From: an uncultured Oscillospiraceae bacterium
GTDB lineage: Bacteria; Bacillota; Clostridia; Oscillospirales; Oscillospiraceae
DNA: 29,841 bases
Reading direction: 5' to 3'
Assembly (NCBI GenBank): GCA_934572325.1
Contig: CAKTKT010000020.1
Location: 1-29,841, forward strand
Shown here piece after piece: positions 13,971 through 21,313 of this stretch. The notes under the pieces were generated by a model, which did not search any database, was not told the origin of the DNA, and saw only the letters and a program-made list of their open reading frames with translations. Position numbers and translations under genes: made by a program. Numbering within the stretch: position 1 is the stretch's first letter; every line of letters starts with the position of its first letter.

Positions 13971-15872
13971 ATGAAAGACGGATTTGTTAAGGTCGCGGCG
14001 GTCTCCCCGGTCATAAAGGTCGCGGATGCGCACCATAACGCCGCGCGCGTTATCGAGCGCATGAGAGCGGCGAACGAGAAGGGCGTGAAAGTGCTCGTCT
14101 TTCCGGAGCTTACGCTCACGGGCTGCTCATGCTATGACCTCGTGGGGCACAGGGTGCTGCTCGACGGGGCGGCGGCTGCGCTGGAGGAGGTCGTGAAGGC
14201 GTCCGAGGGGCTGGATATGCTCGTTTTCGTGGGGCTGCCGTATGCCTACGGAAGCCGGCTTTTGAGCTGCGCCGCCGCCGTGTACTCCGGCGCGGTGCTC
14301 GCCCTCGTGCCGCGTGAGAACGTCGCGGGCAGCCGCTTTGCCGCGTATACCGGCGCGCTCGATACCGTGCGTGTCGGCGCGCTGGAGACGGAGCTTGCCG
14401 TAAACGTCCTCTTCACGCATGAAAAGCTGCGCGGGCTCTCCGTCGCGGTGGAGCTCGGCGCGGACGTCGGCGCGGTCTGCTCTCCGGCGGAATACTACGC
14501 CGCCGCGGGCGCGACGGTCATCGCGCAGATGGCGTCCTTCCCCGCCACTGCTGCCTCCACGGACGATGCGCGCCTCGCCGCGCGGTATCAGTCCAAGCAC
14601 CTCGCGTGCGGCGTGGTGCTCGCCGCGCCCGGCAAGGGCGAGAGCACCACGGACAACGTCTATTCCGGTCTCTGCCTTGCCGCGGAGGGCGGCGTCATCC
14701 TCGCCGAGGATGAGCGCGCCGACAGCGCGGCGGTCACGGAGATAGACGTGGACTATCTTCTCAATCTCCGCCGCCGTCTCGGCGGCTTTGACGAGCCGGA
14801 CGAGGATATGTGCGCTGCCACGTGGGGCGGCGCGCTGACGGACACGGCGCTCACACGCGCCTACGCCAAGCACCCGCATCTTCCGGCGCGTCCGGAGGAT
14901 GTGCCGGAATACTGCGAGCGCGTGCTGGACATTCAGGTGTCCGGACTTGTCAAGCGCATGGAGTATGCGCAGCTTGACCACTGCGTCGTCGGCATTTCCG
15001 GCGGGGTGGACTCCACGCTCGCGGTGATGGTGAGCGCGATGGCGGTCAAGCGCATGGGGCTTCCCTCGACGAACGTCATCGCCTGCACGATGCCGTGCTT
15101 CGGCACGTCGTCGCGCACGAAGTCCAACGCCGTGATCGTTGCCGAGCAGCTCGGCGCGGAGGTGCGCGTTATCGACATCGGCAAGTCCGTCCGTCAGCAC
15201 TTTGACGACATCGGGCACGCGCACGACGATTACTCCGTCGCGTTTGAGAACGCGCAGGCGCGCGAGCGCACACAGGTGCTGCTCGACATCGCCAACAAGG
15301 TCAACGGGCTTGACGTCGGCACGGAGGATCTCAGCGAGTTTGTGGACGGCTGGTGCACCTTCAACGGCGACCATATCAGCAACTACGACGTGAATCTCGG
15401 GCTCACCAAGACGCAGGTGCGCGCGAACGTCCGCTATATCGCCCAAACCACGGACAACGCCGTGCTCGCGGCGGCGCTGTGGGATGTGCTGGACTGTCCG
15501 GTCACGCCGGAGCTGCTGCCCATCCACGACGACCGGATCGTGCAGAAGAGCGAGGACTCCGTCGGCTCGTACTCCCTGCAGGACTTCTTCACGCACAAGA
15601 TAATGCTCTGTGGCTTCACCCCGTCCAAGGCGTTTCGTCTGGCGAAGATAGCCTACGGAGCGGATTTCACGGACGAGGAGCTTGTCCGCTGGCTCAAAAG
15701 CTACTGCCGCCGCTATTTCAGCCAGCAGTTCAAGCGCTCCTGCCTGATGGACGGTCCTGCGGTGGACAGCTTCACCGTCTCGCCGCGCACGGGCTTTCTC
15801 ATCCCGTCCGACGCAGAGGCGGCGCTCTTCCTCGCGGACGTGGACGCGCTCGAAAAGCGCGTTATCGGATAG
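13971..15872 (+). CDS. nadE: NAD+ synthetase with degenerate glutaminase (nitrilase) domain
   Basis: 633 residues, two domains. The C-terminal synthetase (about 320-633) has the ATP P-loop SGGVDS (343-348), MPCFGTSSRTKSNA, GTEDLSEF..GWCTFNGDH, ELLPIHDDRIVQKSED and FSQQFKRSCLMDGP, all as expected; it converts nicotinate adenine dinucleotide to NAD+. The N-terminal nitrilase-fold domain (about 1-270) normally releases ammonia from glutamine with a Glu-Lys-Cys triad. Here Glu46 (FPELTLTG) is kept, but the usual Lys is Arg115 (VPREN) and the usual 'E-I-C-E-D' is E-L-G-A-D (Gly163 for Cys), and the NYxxFYE loop is lost. I infer that the enzyme uses free ammonia. The ribosome binding site is weak; glyQS lies 50 bp upstream and a strong terminator follows. 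Confidence 0.93.
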   Translation: MKDGFVKVAAVSPVIKVADAHHNAARVIERMRAANEKGVKVLVFPELTLTGCSCYDLVGHRVLLDGAAAALEEVVKASEGLDMLVFVGLPYAYGSRLLSCAAAVYSGAVLALVPRENVAGSRFAAYTGALDTVRVGALETELAVNVLFTHEKLRGLSVAVELGADVGAVCSPAEYYAAAGATVIAQMASFPATAASTDDARLAARYQSKHLACGVVLAAPGKGESTTDNVYSGLCLAAEGGVILAEDERADSAAVTEIDVDYLLNLRRRLGGFDEPDEDMCAATWGGALTDTALTRAYAKHPHLPARPEDVPEYCERVLDIQVSGLVKRMEYAQLDHCVVGISGGVDSTLAVMVSAMAVKRMGLPSTNVIACTMPCFGTSSRTKSNAVIVAEQLGAEVRVIDIGKSVRQHFDDIGHAHDDYSVAFENAQARERTQVLLDIANKVNGLDVGTEDLSEFVDGWCTFNGDHISNYDVNLGLTKTQVRANVRYIAQTTDNAVLAAALWDVLDCPVTPELLPIHDDRIVQKSEDSVGSYSLQDFFTHKIMLCGFTPSKAFRLAKIAYGADFTDEELVRWLKSYCRRYFSQQFKRSCLMDGPAVDSFTVSPRTGFLIPSDAEAALFLADVDALEKRVIG

Positions 15873-15891
15873 TGAATACTTAGTGACACGG

Positions 15892-15940
15892 CGCACAGCG
15901 CGCGGGGCAATCCCCGCGCGCTGTGCGTCTTATGTCTTTT
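15892..15940 (+). terminator. Strong intrinsic terminator after nadE
   Basis: CGCACAGCGCGCGGGG pairs perfectly with CCCCGCGCGCTGTGCG (16 bp, CAAT loop), followed by TCTTATGTCTTTTT. The T-run is on the plus side, so it ends the glyQS-nadE unit. Confidence 0.85.
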
Positions 15941-17041
15941 TCAGCGAGTGATGTCTCTGCTGTCAAGGGCGTAGCCGATGATGTTGTCAAAGTCGCGGCG
16001 GATGGCGATCTGCGCGGTGAGCTCATCGTCGTCATAGACTATCGACCACTGGGTGTTGCTCGTCACGTCGCCCTCCTTCGGCGCTTGCGCGGCAGCGATG
16101 AGCGCCTCCCACGCCGCGTCCTCGTCCAGCGCGTTCTCGTTGGCGCTCATAACGTCGAGTATGGCGTCGTAGCGCTCGCGCCCGTGCCCGTACACGCCGT
16201 TTTTCTGGTTCGGCAGGACATTGTCGATGTACATCACGAAGAAGTTCGTCACCGCGTCGGACGGCGTTGCCGTGAGAGTGCGCGCGGGGCTGTCGCAGTC
16301 GTACTCCACAACGCGCCCGTCGCCGGAGGCGTCGGTTATGTAGAAGTGATAGTCGCGTCCGGAGGAGGCGTACATATCATAGCGCTCCAGCAGCGCGACG
16401 GCCTCCTCGGTCGTCGCCGCGCGGTCGAGCACGAGGCGGATGGCAAGGGTCGTGGCGATAACGTCCTTCCCCGTGCGCTGATCCGTCGGCTCGCTGTCGA
16501 GCGTCAGCACCGCGATGGACAAGCCCTTCTCGTTCATGCCGTCAAGGCACATATAGGGCGCGGCAAGACACGCCATCCTTGCGGCGAGGCTGCCGGTCGC
16601 GTCGTTCGCGCCGACATTGTCCAGCGCGGCGGTCGCCACGGAGCGGTATCCGCCCTTCGGCGCACAGTAGACGAGCAGCGCGGAGGTGTTGTTCTTGAAG
16701 TCGTAGTTGCGCCCCATGAGCGTGCGCCCGTCGGGCGTGACCATGGTGAACGCGCTGCAGGCAAAGTCCGGCGCGTCAATGTGCACCGGCAGCAGCGGCA
16801 GCGCATCGGCGAGCACGGCGTTGATGAAGCTCTGCGTGTCGGTGATGCCGGCGGCGATCACGTCGTCAACGCGGTAATCGTATTTTACGTCCATGCGATA
16901 GAGGTTATACTCGTCGTAATCCGTGAGCTTTTCGATGGAGCTCATAGACCGGATGCGGGTGAAATACACCGCCGTAAACACCGCGAGGGCGAGCACGGCG
17001 AGCGCGAGAACGCACAGCAGCGCGATTTTCAAGGCTTTCAT
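15941..17041 (-). CDS. Membrane-anchored linear amide C-N hydrolase (choloylglycine hydrolase/C45-like, Ntn fold)
   Basis: 366 residues. One N-terminal membrane segment (about 5-28), then a region of 65 residues, then an Ntn-hydrolase core. The probable nucleophile is Cys95 in DFACSAFTM, followed by 'DGRTLMGRNYDF' (the family GRNxD motif); 'LDGMNEKGLSIAVLTL' matches the conserved 'GMNExGL' motif, and an Asn-rich segment follows. Relatives cut C-N amide bonds (penicillin V, bile salts, acyl-homoserine lactones, isopenicillin N), with Cys freed by autocleavage. Here the anchor would place the core outside the cell and autocleavage before Cys95 would release it from the anchor peptide. The substrate is unknown. 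ATG 17041 has GAGAGGG upstream; the promoter is at 17098-17126. Confidence 0.8.
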   Translation of the reverse strand: MKALKIALLCVLALAVLALAVFTAVYFTRIRSMSSIEKLTDYDEYNLYRMDVKYDYRVDDVIAAGITDTQSFINAVLADALPLLPVHIDAPDFACSAFTMVTPDGRTLMGRNYDFKNNTSALLVYCAPKGGYRSVATAALDNVGANDATGSLAARMACLAAPYMCLDGMNEKGLSIAVLTLDSEPTDQRTGKDVIATTLAIRLVLDRAATTEEAVALLERYDMYASSGRDYHFYITDASGDGRVVEYDCDSPARTLTATPSDAVTNFFVMYIDNVLPNQKNGVYGHGRERYDAILDVMSANENALDEDAAWEALIAAAQAPKEGDVTSNTQWSIVYDDDELTAQIAIRRDFDNIIGYALDSRDITR

Positions 17042-17097
17042 TTTCCCTCTCTTTCATGCTCGTCGCACACGGCGGAGCATTATTATAAGTATGCTTA

Positions 17098-17126
17098 ATT
17101 ATACCATGCCCGCACCGTGTGCGCAA
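17098..17126 (-). promoter_or_regulatory. Candidate sigma-A promoter for the amide hydrolase gene, with flanking inverted repeat
   Basis: Minus strand: TTGCGC (17121-17126), 17 bp, TATAAT (17098-17103). A perfect 9-bp inverted repeat, CGCACACGG (17064-17072) with CCGTGTGCG (17115-17123), overlaps the -35 and lies again in the untranslated leader, as an operator or RNA hairpin might. Confidence 0.6.
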
Positions 17127-17163
17127 GACAAATATATGTGCCCTCACGGCAAAAGATGTGCGC

Positions 17164-18885
17164 TCAGTCCTCGCGGCGGATCAGTCGCTCGTTTATCGCG
17201 CGAACGGCGGCAGCATCGAGCTTTACGCACTCGCGGTCATAGGTGACAAAGCCGTTGACCTCGTCCTCCACGTCGCTGAGCTGGGTGTAAACGCTCGCCG
17301 CGAGCCCCCCTTCGCGCGCGGGGATGATCTCGCGCGCGTAGAGCCGCGCGTATGCCGCGCCAAGCGCCTCGCGCGTTTTGTACCCGCGATAGCCGAAGCT
17401 CGCGTTGTTCCACGTGTGTCCCGCAATCGGCAGCTTGTACCCGCCGAATTCCGACAGCACCACCGCGCGCCCGCGCCTGTCCGGCGCGAAGCGGTAGGGG
17501 TAGAAGTACACGTGCAGGCTCTTCACGTCGGATATGCCCTGATCGTGCCAGCCGCTGGCGTGGTCGATGGTGCGCGTTTTGTCGGCGGCGCGTATGCGCC
17601 GCACAGCCTCAGCGGCGTCGAACTGCCCCCAGCCCTCGTTGAACGGCACCCACATCACGATGCACGGGCAGGAGTAAAGCTGCCGCAGCATCGCGTCAAG
17701 CTCCTCGTAATACTGCGCGCGCCCGTCCTCGTCGGTGCGGGCGAAGCGCCTGTAATCATTGTCGCGCCTATGGCGGCGCGTGACGAGCGGGGCGGAGATC
17801 GTGAAAAGGTCATACTCCCCGCCGCCGTTTATCATGTCCTGCCACACCAGCATACCGAGTCTGTCGCAGTGGTAGTACCAGCGCATGGGCTCTATTTTTA
17901 TATGCTTTCTGAGCATATTGAAGCCCATGTCGCGCATGAGCCGGATGTCGTACACCATCGCCTCATCGCTCGGCGCGGTGTACAGCCCGTCCGGCCAGTA
18001 GCCCTGATCGAGCACGCCGGAGTGAAAATACGGCTTGCCGTTGAGCATGAGGCAGGGTCTGCCCTGCGCGTCGCGCCCTGCGGCGACGGAGCGCAGCGCA
18101 AAATAGCTCTCCACCCGGTCTTCCCCCAGCTCAGCCGAGAAATCGTAGAGCTTCGGGTTCTCCGGCGACCAGAGCACGGGCGACTCGACCGGCACGGTAA
18201 TTTCCGCGTTCGTCCTGCCCTCGTGCCGCCGCCCCGCGAAAACGACGGCGCACGGCGCGTCGGAAGCCGACTGCACCTCGATATGCACGCACCCCGCCGC
18301 CGTGTCCGGCGTTATCCGCAGCGCCGCGATGTATTCCTCCGGCACATACTCCATCCACACTGTCTGCCATATGCCGCTCTGCGGGGTGTACCATATGCCG
18401 CCGCGTTTTGTGCGCTGCTTGCCGCGCGTGTACTCGTTCGTGTCCGTCGCGTCCTTGACGCGCACGGTCAGAATATTCTCCCCGTCAGAGATATAATAGG
18501 TTATGTCAACCGTAAACGCCGTGTAACCACCGCGATGAGAGGCGGAAAGAGCGGAATTTATGTAAACCTCCGCCTCCTGATCCACCGCGCCGAAGTGCAG
18601 CAGCAGCCGCGCTCCCTCGCGCCTTTCGGCGGGTATCGCGCGGCGATACCACAGCGTCTCGTCGGGCATGAGCGCCCGCCCCACGCCGGAAAGCGGCGCT
18701 TCCGGCGAGAAGGGGACGAGGATTCTCCCGTCATACACGCGCGGCTCGTCCTCGCCGTGCGTGACGGCGCAAGCCCAATAGCCGTTGAGGTTTATATAGC
18801 TCTCTCGCACGAGCTGCGGGCGCGGGTATTCCGGCAGAACGGCGCTCGCGTCGAGCGCCCTGCCCCAGCGGGTCAGCAGCGTCAT
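17164..18885 (-). CDS. Cytoplasmic GH2-family glycoside hydrolase
   Basis: 573 residues, compact for GH2 and close to beta-glucuronidase size. An N-terminal jelly-roll sugar-binding domain (about 20-180; 'LNGYWACAV', 'LHFGAVDQEAEVYIN', 'GIWYTPQSGIWQTVW'), an Ig-like domain (about 185-270) and a TIM barrel follow. The acid/base Glu is in VPFNEGWG (E417) and the nucleophile in VVLSEFGG (E479); 'RKHIKIEPMRWYYHCDRLGMLVWQD' is the usual barrel motif. It has no signal peptide, so it cleaves an imported glycoside. Exact specificity (beta-galactoside, -glucuronide, -mannoside) cannot be read. Its ATG overlaps the TGA of the transporter gene by 4 bp, so the two are translationally coupled. Confidence 0.9.
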   Translation of the reverse strand: MTLLTRWGRALDASAVLPEYPRPQLVRESYINLNGYWACAVTHGEDEPRVYDGRILVPFSPEAPLSGVGRALMPDETLWYRRAIPAERREGARLLLHFGAVDQEAEVYINSALSASHRGGYTAFTVDITYYISDGENILTVRVKDATDTNEYTRGKQRTKRGGIWYTPQSGIWQTVWMEYVPEEYIAALRITPDTAAGCVHIEVQSASDAPCAVVFAGRRHEGRTNAEITVPVESPVLWSPENPKLYDFSAELGEDRVESYFALRSVAAGRDAQGRPCLMLNGKPYFHSGVLDQGYWPDGLYTAPSDEAMVYDIRLMRDMGFNMLRKHIKIEPMRWYYHCDRLGMLVWQDMINGGGEYDLFTISAPLVTRRHRRDNDYRRFARTDEDGRAQYYEELDAMLRQLYSCPCIVMWVPFNEGWGQFDAAEAVRRIRAADKTRTIDHASGWHDQGISDVKSLHVYFYPYRFAPDRRGRAVVLSEFGGYKLPIAGHTWNNASFGYRGYKTREALGAAYARLYAREIIPAREGGLAASVYTQLSDVEDEVNGFVTYDRECVKLDAAAVRAINERLIRRED

Positions 18886-20165
18886 CTTGCGTCAGCCTCC
18901 TTTCCGCCGCGCTTTTTCAGCGCCGCCACGAACGGAACGATCAGCGCCAGCACCGCCGCCGCGGCAAGGAAGATGCCGGGCGTGGGCACGGTCTTCACAA
19001 CGCCCAGCTCAACATACGTGCTGTCCGAGCCGCGTATGACCGCCGCGCCTATCGCAGGACCGATGATCATCGGCAGCAGCACGCCGAATATCATCCGTAT
19101 GCCCTGAAAATGCCCGACCTTGCCGCGCGGCGTGTTGTCGCGTATCACGCCGGAGAGCGCCGCCGTCACGAGCATATACCCGCTCATCATCACGCAGCCC
19201 GCGGCAATAACGCCGAGCATACCGCGCACGAAGAACATCCCGACAAGCCCCGCGAGCATCACGCCCGCCGCGGGCAGCACGAAGCGCAGCTTGCCCACGC
19301 GGTCAATGACCTTGCCGAACGCTACGCTCACCGCGGACGCGGTTATCAGCACCGCGCCCAGCACGACGGCGTAGCCGTCGATCTTGAGATAATTCTGGAT
19401 ATAGATAATAAGGTAGGGGAAGAACACCTGCACCGCCACGGAGAACACGCAGAACGCCGCGAAGGAGAGATACAGCGCGGGGTTTTCACGCGCCACGTCC
19501 GGACGCAGACCGTAAACGAGGTTTTTAAGATACGGCTCGCGGCGGGGCTGAAGCGCCGGCTCTTTTATGAGGAAAATGCCGACAATGCCCGTGACCGTCA
19601 CGAGCGCGCCGAAAACGGCAAAGAATTTCTGCCACTCGCCGCGCTGGGTCATGCCGTCGAACGCGCCGAAGATGACGAGCATTGACACGAGCGGCAGCAC
19701 CGCGAGCACGGACTCCGTCCTGCCTCGGTTTTCGCTGTCCACCGCGTCCGTGACGTAGGCGTTGAACGCCGCGTCGTTCGCCGTCGAGCCAAAAAACGTC
19801 ATCACGCAGTCGAGTATGACCACCATCGTCGCGGCGGCGGCGACAGCCTGCGCGGGGAAGAGCCTCGCGGCGTTATCGACGGTGATCAGCCCGAACGCCG
19901 CCGTGGACAGCCCCCAGAGCATGTACCCCGCGCAGATGAACAGCTTGCGCTTGCCCACGCGGTCGGAGAGCGCGCCCATCAGAAGCGTTGTGAGCGTCGC
20001 GGCGGCGGCGCTCCACCCCACCATCGCGGAGATATAGCCGGGGTCGGTGGAGATGGTGTTGTAGAGAAATACGTTGAAGTACATATTCTCTATCGTCCAT
20101 GCGAACTGACCGACAAGCCCGATGATTATCAGCGTCAGCCACAGACGTGCGGAGATTTTTTTCAT
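18882..20165 (-). CDS. MFS transporter, probable sugar/glycoside uptake
   Basis: 427 residues with about twelve membrane segments. The MFS loop motif between helices 2 and 3 is visible as GALSDRVGKRKLFI, and a second copy in the other half as GKVIDRVGKLRF, showing the two-repeat MFS architecture. Co-expression with a cytoplasmic GH2 enzyme (4-bp overlap) suggests import of an oligosaccharide or glycoside; this is inferred from context. The chosen ATG at 20165 has GAGG 8 nt upstream; a further 23 in-frame residues upstream run through the promoter region and are not credible. Confidence 0.88.
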   Translation of the reverse strand: MKKISARLWLTLIIIGLVGQFAWTIENMYFNVFLYNTISTDPGYISAMVGWSAAAATLTTLLMGALSDRVGKRKLFICAGYMLWGLSTAAFGLITVDNAARLFPAQAVAAAATMVVILDCVMTFFGSTANDAAFNAYVTDAVDSENRGRTESVLAVLPLVSMLVIFGAFDGMTQRGEWQKFFAVFGALVTVTGIVGIFLIKEPALQPRREPYLKNLVYGLRPDVARENPALYLSFAAFCVFSVAVQVFFPYLIIYIQNYLKIDGYAVVLGAVLITASAVSVAFGKVIDRVGKLRFVLPAAGVMLAGLVGMFFVRGMLGVIAAGCVMMSGYMLVTAALSGVIRDNTPRGKVGHFQGIRMIFGVLLPMIIGPAIGAAVIRGSDSTYVELGVVKTVPTPGIFLAAAAVLALIVPFVAALKKRGGKEADAR

Positions 20166-20195
20166 TTTGTGCACCTCGAAAAAGGAAGTGACTGC

Positions 20196-20251
20196 ATTAT
20201 AGCACAGCCTGTGCCAAATATGCCATACGTTCACAAAATGTATGTATATTT
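20196..20251 (-). promoter_or_regulatory. Promoter/operator region of the MFS-GH2 operon
   Basis: Minus-strand TATAAT at 20196-20201 but no good -35. Right behind it is a perfect odd palindrome, GCACAG-C-CTGTGC (20202-20214). Further out is a long dyad, AAATATGCCATAC with GTATGTATATTT (20216-20251). The layout fits control by a DNA-binding regulator (LacI/GntR/AraC class unknown) that lies outside the window. The string TGGCACAGGCTGTGC also has sigma-54 spacing, but see rejected items. Confidence 0.5.
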
Positions 20252-20317
20252 CACAAAAAACGCGCAGTATAATTATATAAAATTAACAAATCATGAACGG
20301 GACGGAGACGGAGATAA

Positions 20318-21183
20318 ATGCTGAAGCTCTTGAAGAATATGCGCCGCCGTGAGGTCGTCATGGCGGCGCTGTGTGCGCTGCTCATCCTGGGGCAGATATA
20401 CTTTGACCTTGCCCTGCCGGATTATATGACGAGCCTGACAAAGCTCCTCAACACGCAGGGCAGCGCCGCGTCGGAGATAATGGGCATAGGCGGGGAGATG
20501 CTCGCCTGTGCGCTGGCGAGCGCGGTGCTGTCCGTCGGGTGCGGATATCTCGCGGCAAGGACCGCCGCCGGCTTCAGCTTCACCGTGCGAAAGTGCGTGT
20601 TTGACAAGGTCATTGACTTTTCGCACCGCGAGCTGGGGCAGATCCCCGTTCCCAGTCTCATCACCCGCACCACCAATGACATCACGCAATTGCAGATGAT
20701 CGTCGCAATGGGGCTGCAAATGCTGATAAAATCCCCGATAATGGCGGTGTGGGCGGTCATAAAGATCCTCGGCAAGAGCTGGGAGCTGTCCATGGTCACG
20801 GCGGGGTTCGTGGTCATGATATGTGCGCTCGTCCTTGCCGTCATGCTCGTCGTGCTGCCGCGCTTTCGCATCGTGCAGCGCCTTACGGATAAGCTCAACC
20901 GCATAGCGCGCGAAAATCTCACGGGCATAAACGTCGTCCACGCCTTCAACGCCGAGGACTACCAGAACGCTAAGTTCGACAAGCCCAGCGCGCCATGGAC
21001 GCGCTCATGCAGGGCAGGACGAGCTTCGTCATCGCCCACCGCCTCTCCACCGTCAAAAACGCCGACCTCATCCTTGTCATGCGCGAGGGCGACGTCGTCG
21101 AGAGCGGCACGCACGAGGAGCTGATGGCAAGAGGCGGCTTCTACGCCGAGCTCTATAACAGCCAGTTCGAGCAGACCGCTTGA
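20318..21183 (+). pseudogene. ABC exporter remnant: N-terminal membrane domain fused out of frame to a C-terminal ATPase tail
   Basis: The first 222 codons encode the start of an ABC exporter membrane domain ('RREVVMAALCALLILGQIYFDLALPDYM', 'SLITRTTNDITQLQM', 'RENLTGINVVHAFNAEDYQ'). Just after KFDK (about 20983) the sequence jumps to the end of a nucleotide-binding domain in another frame: QRAMDALMQGRTSFVIAHRLST, with the H-loop His, then the typical tail 'GTHEELMARGGFYAELYNSQF', stop 21181-21183. Walker A, Q-loop, ABC signature and Walker B are absent. Intact proteins have about 570-600 residues. The head resembles the first and the tail the second member of paired heterodimeric exporters, so the deletion may span two genes. 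No function is expected. Confidence 0.85.
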
Positions 21184-21213
21184 CGGACAAGATACAGCAC
21201 AAAAGGCAAAAAC

Positions 21214-21242
21214 AGCGCCGCGCTCAACTTGAGCGCGGCGCT
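21214..21242 (-). terminator. Terminator of the beta-helix protein gene
   Basis: AGCGCCGCGCTCAA and TTGAGCGCGGCGCT form a 14-bp palindromic stem. On the minus strand it is followed by GTTTTTGCCTTTTGTG, so it serves the gene ending at 21314; on the plus side, after the ABC remnant, there is no T-run. Confidence 0.7.
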
Positions 21243-21313
21243 TCGCCACGGCGCTGAGACGCGCCGATTGTCGCCATCTGATTGAAAATCAGAATTGTCA
21301 GGGATATGCTGTT

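Noticed and set aside
692..19107. Long open frames opposite real genes, such as 692-1849 (+), 3778-4971 (+), 6877-8400 (+), 9627-11240 (+), 14127-15896 (-) and 17119-19107 (+)
   Set aside because: They mirror well-supported genes on the other strand, have Arg/Ala/His/Val-rich compositions typical of antisense frames in GC-rich DNA, and lack ribosome binding sites.
20198..20213. Sigma-54 promoter (TGGCAC...GTGC) before the MFS gene
   Set aside because: The spacing fits, but the string is explained by a perfect palindrome next to a TATAAT box, and no sigma-54 activator gene is present.
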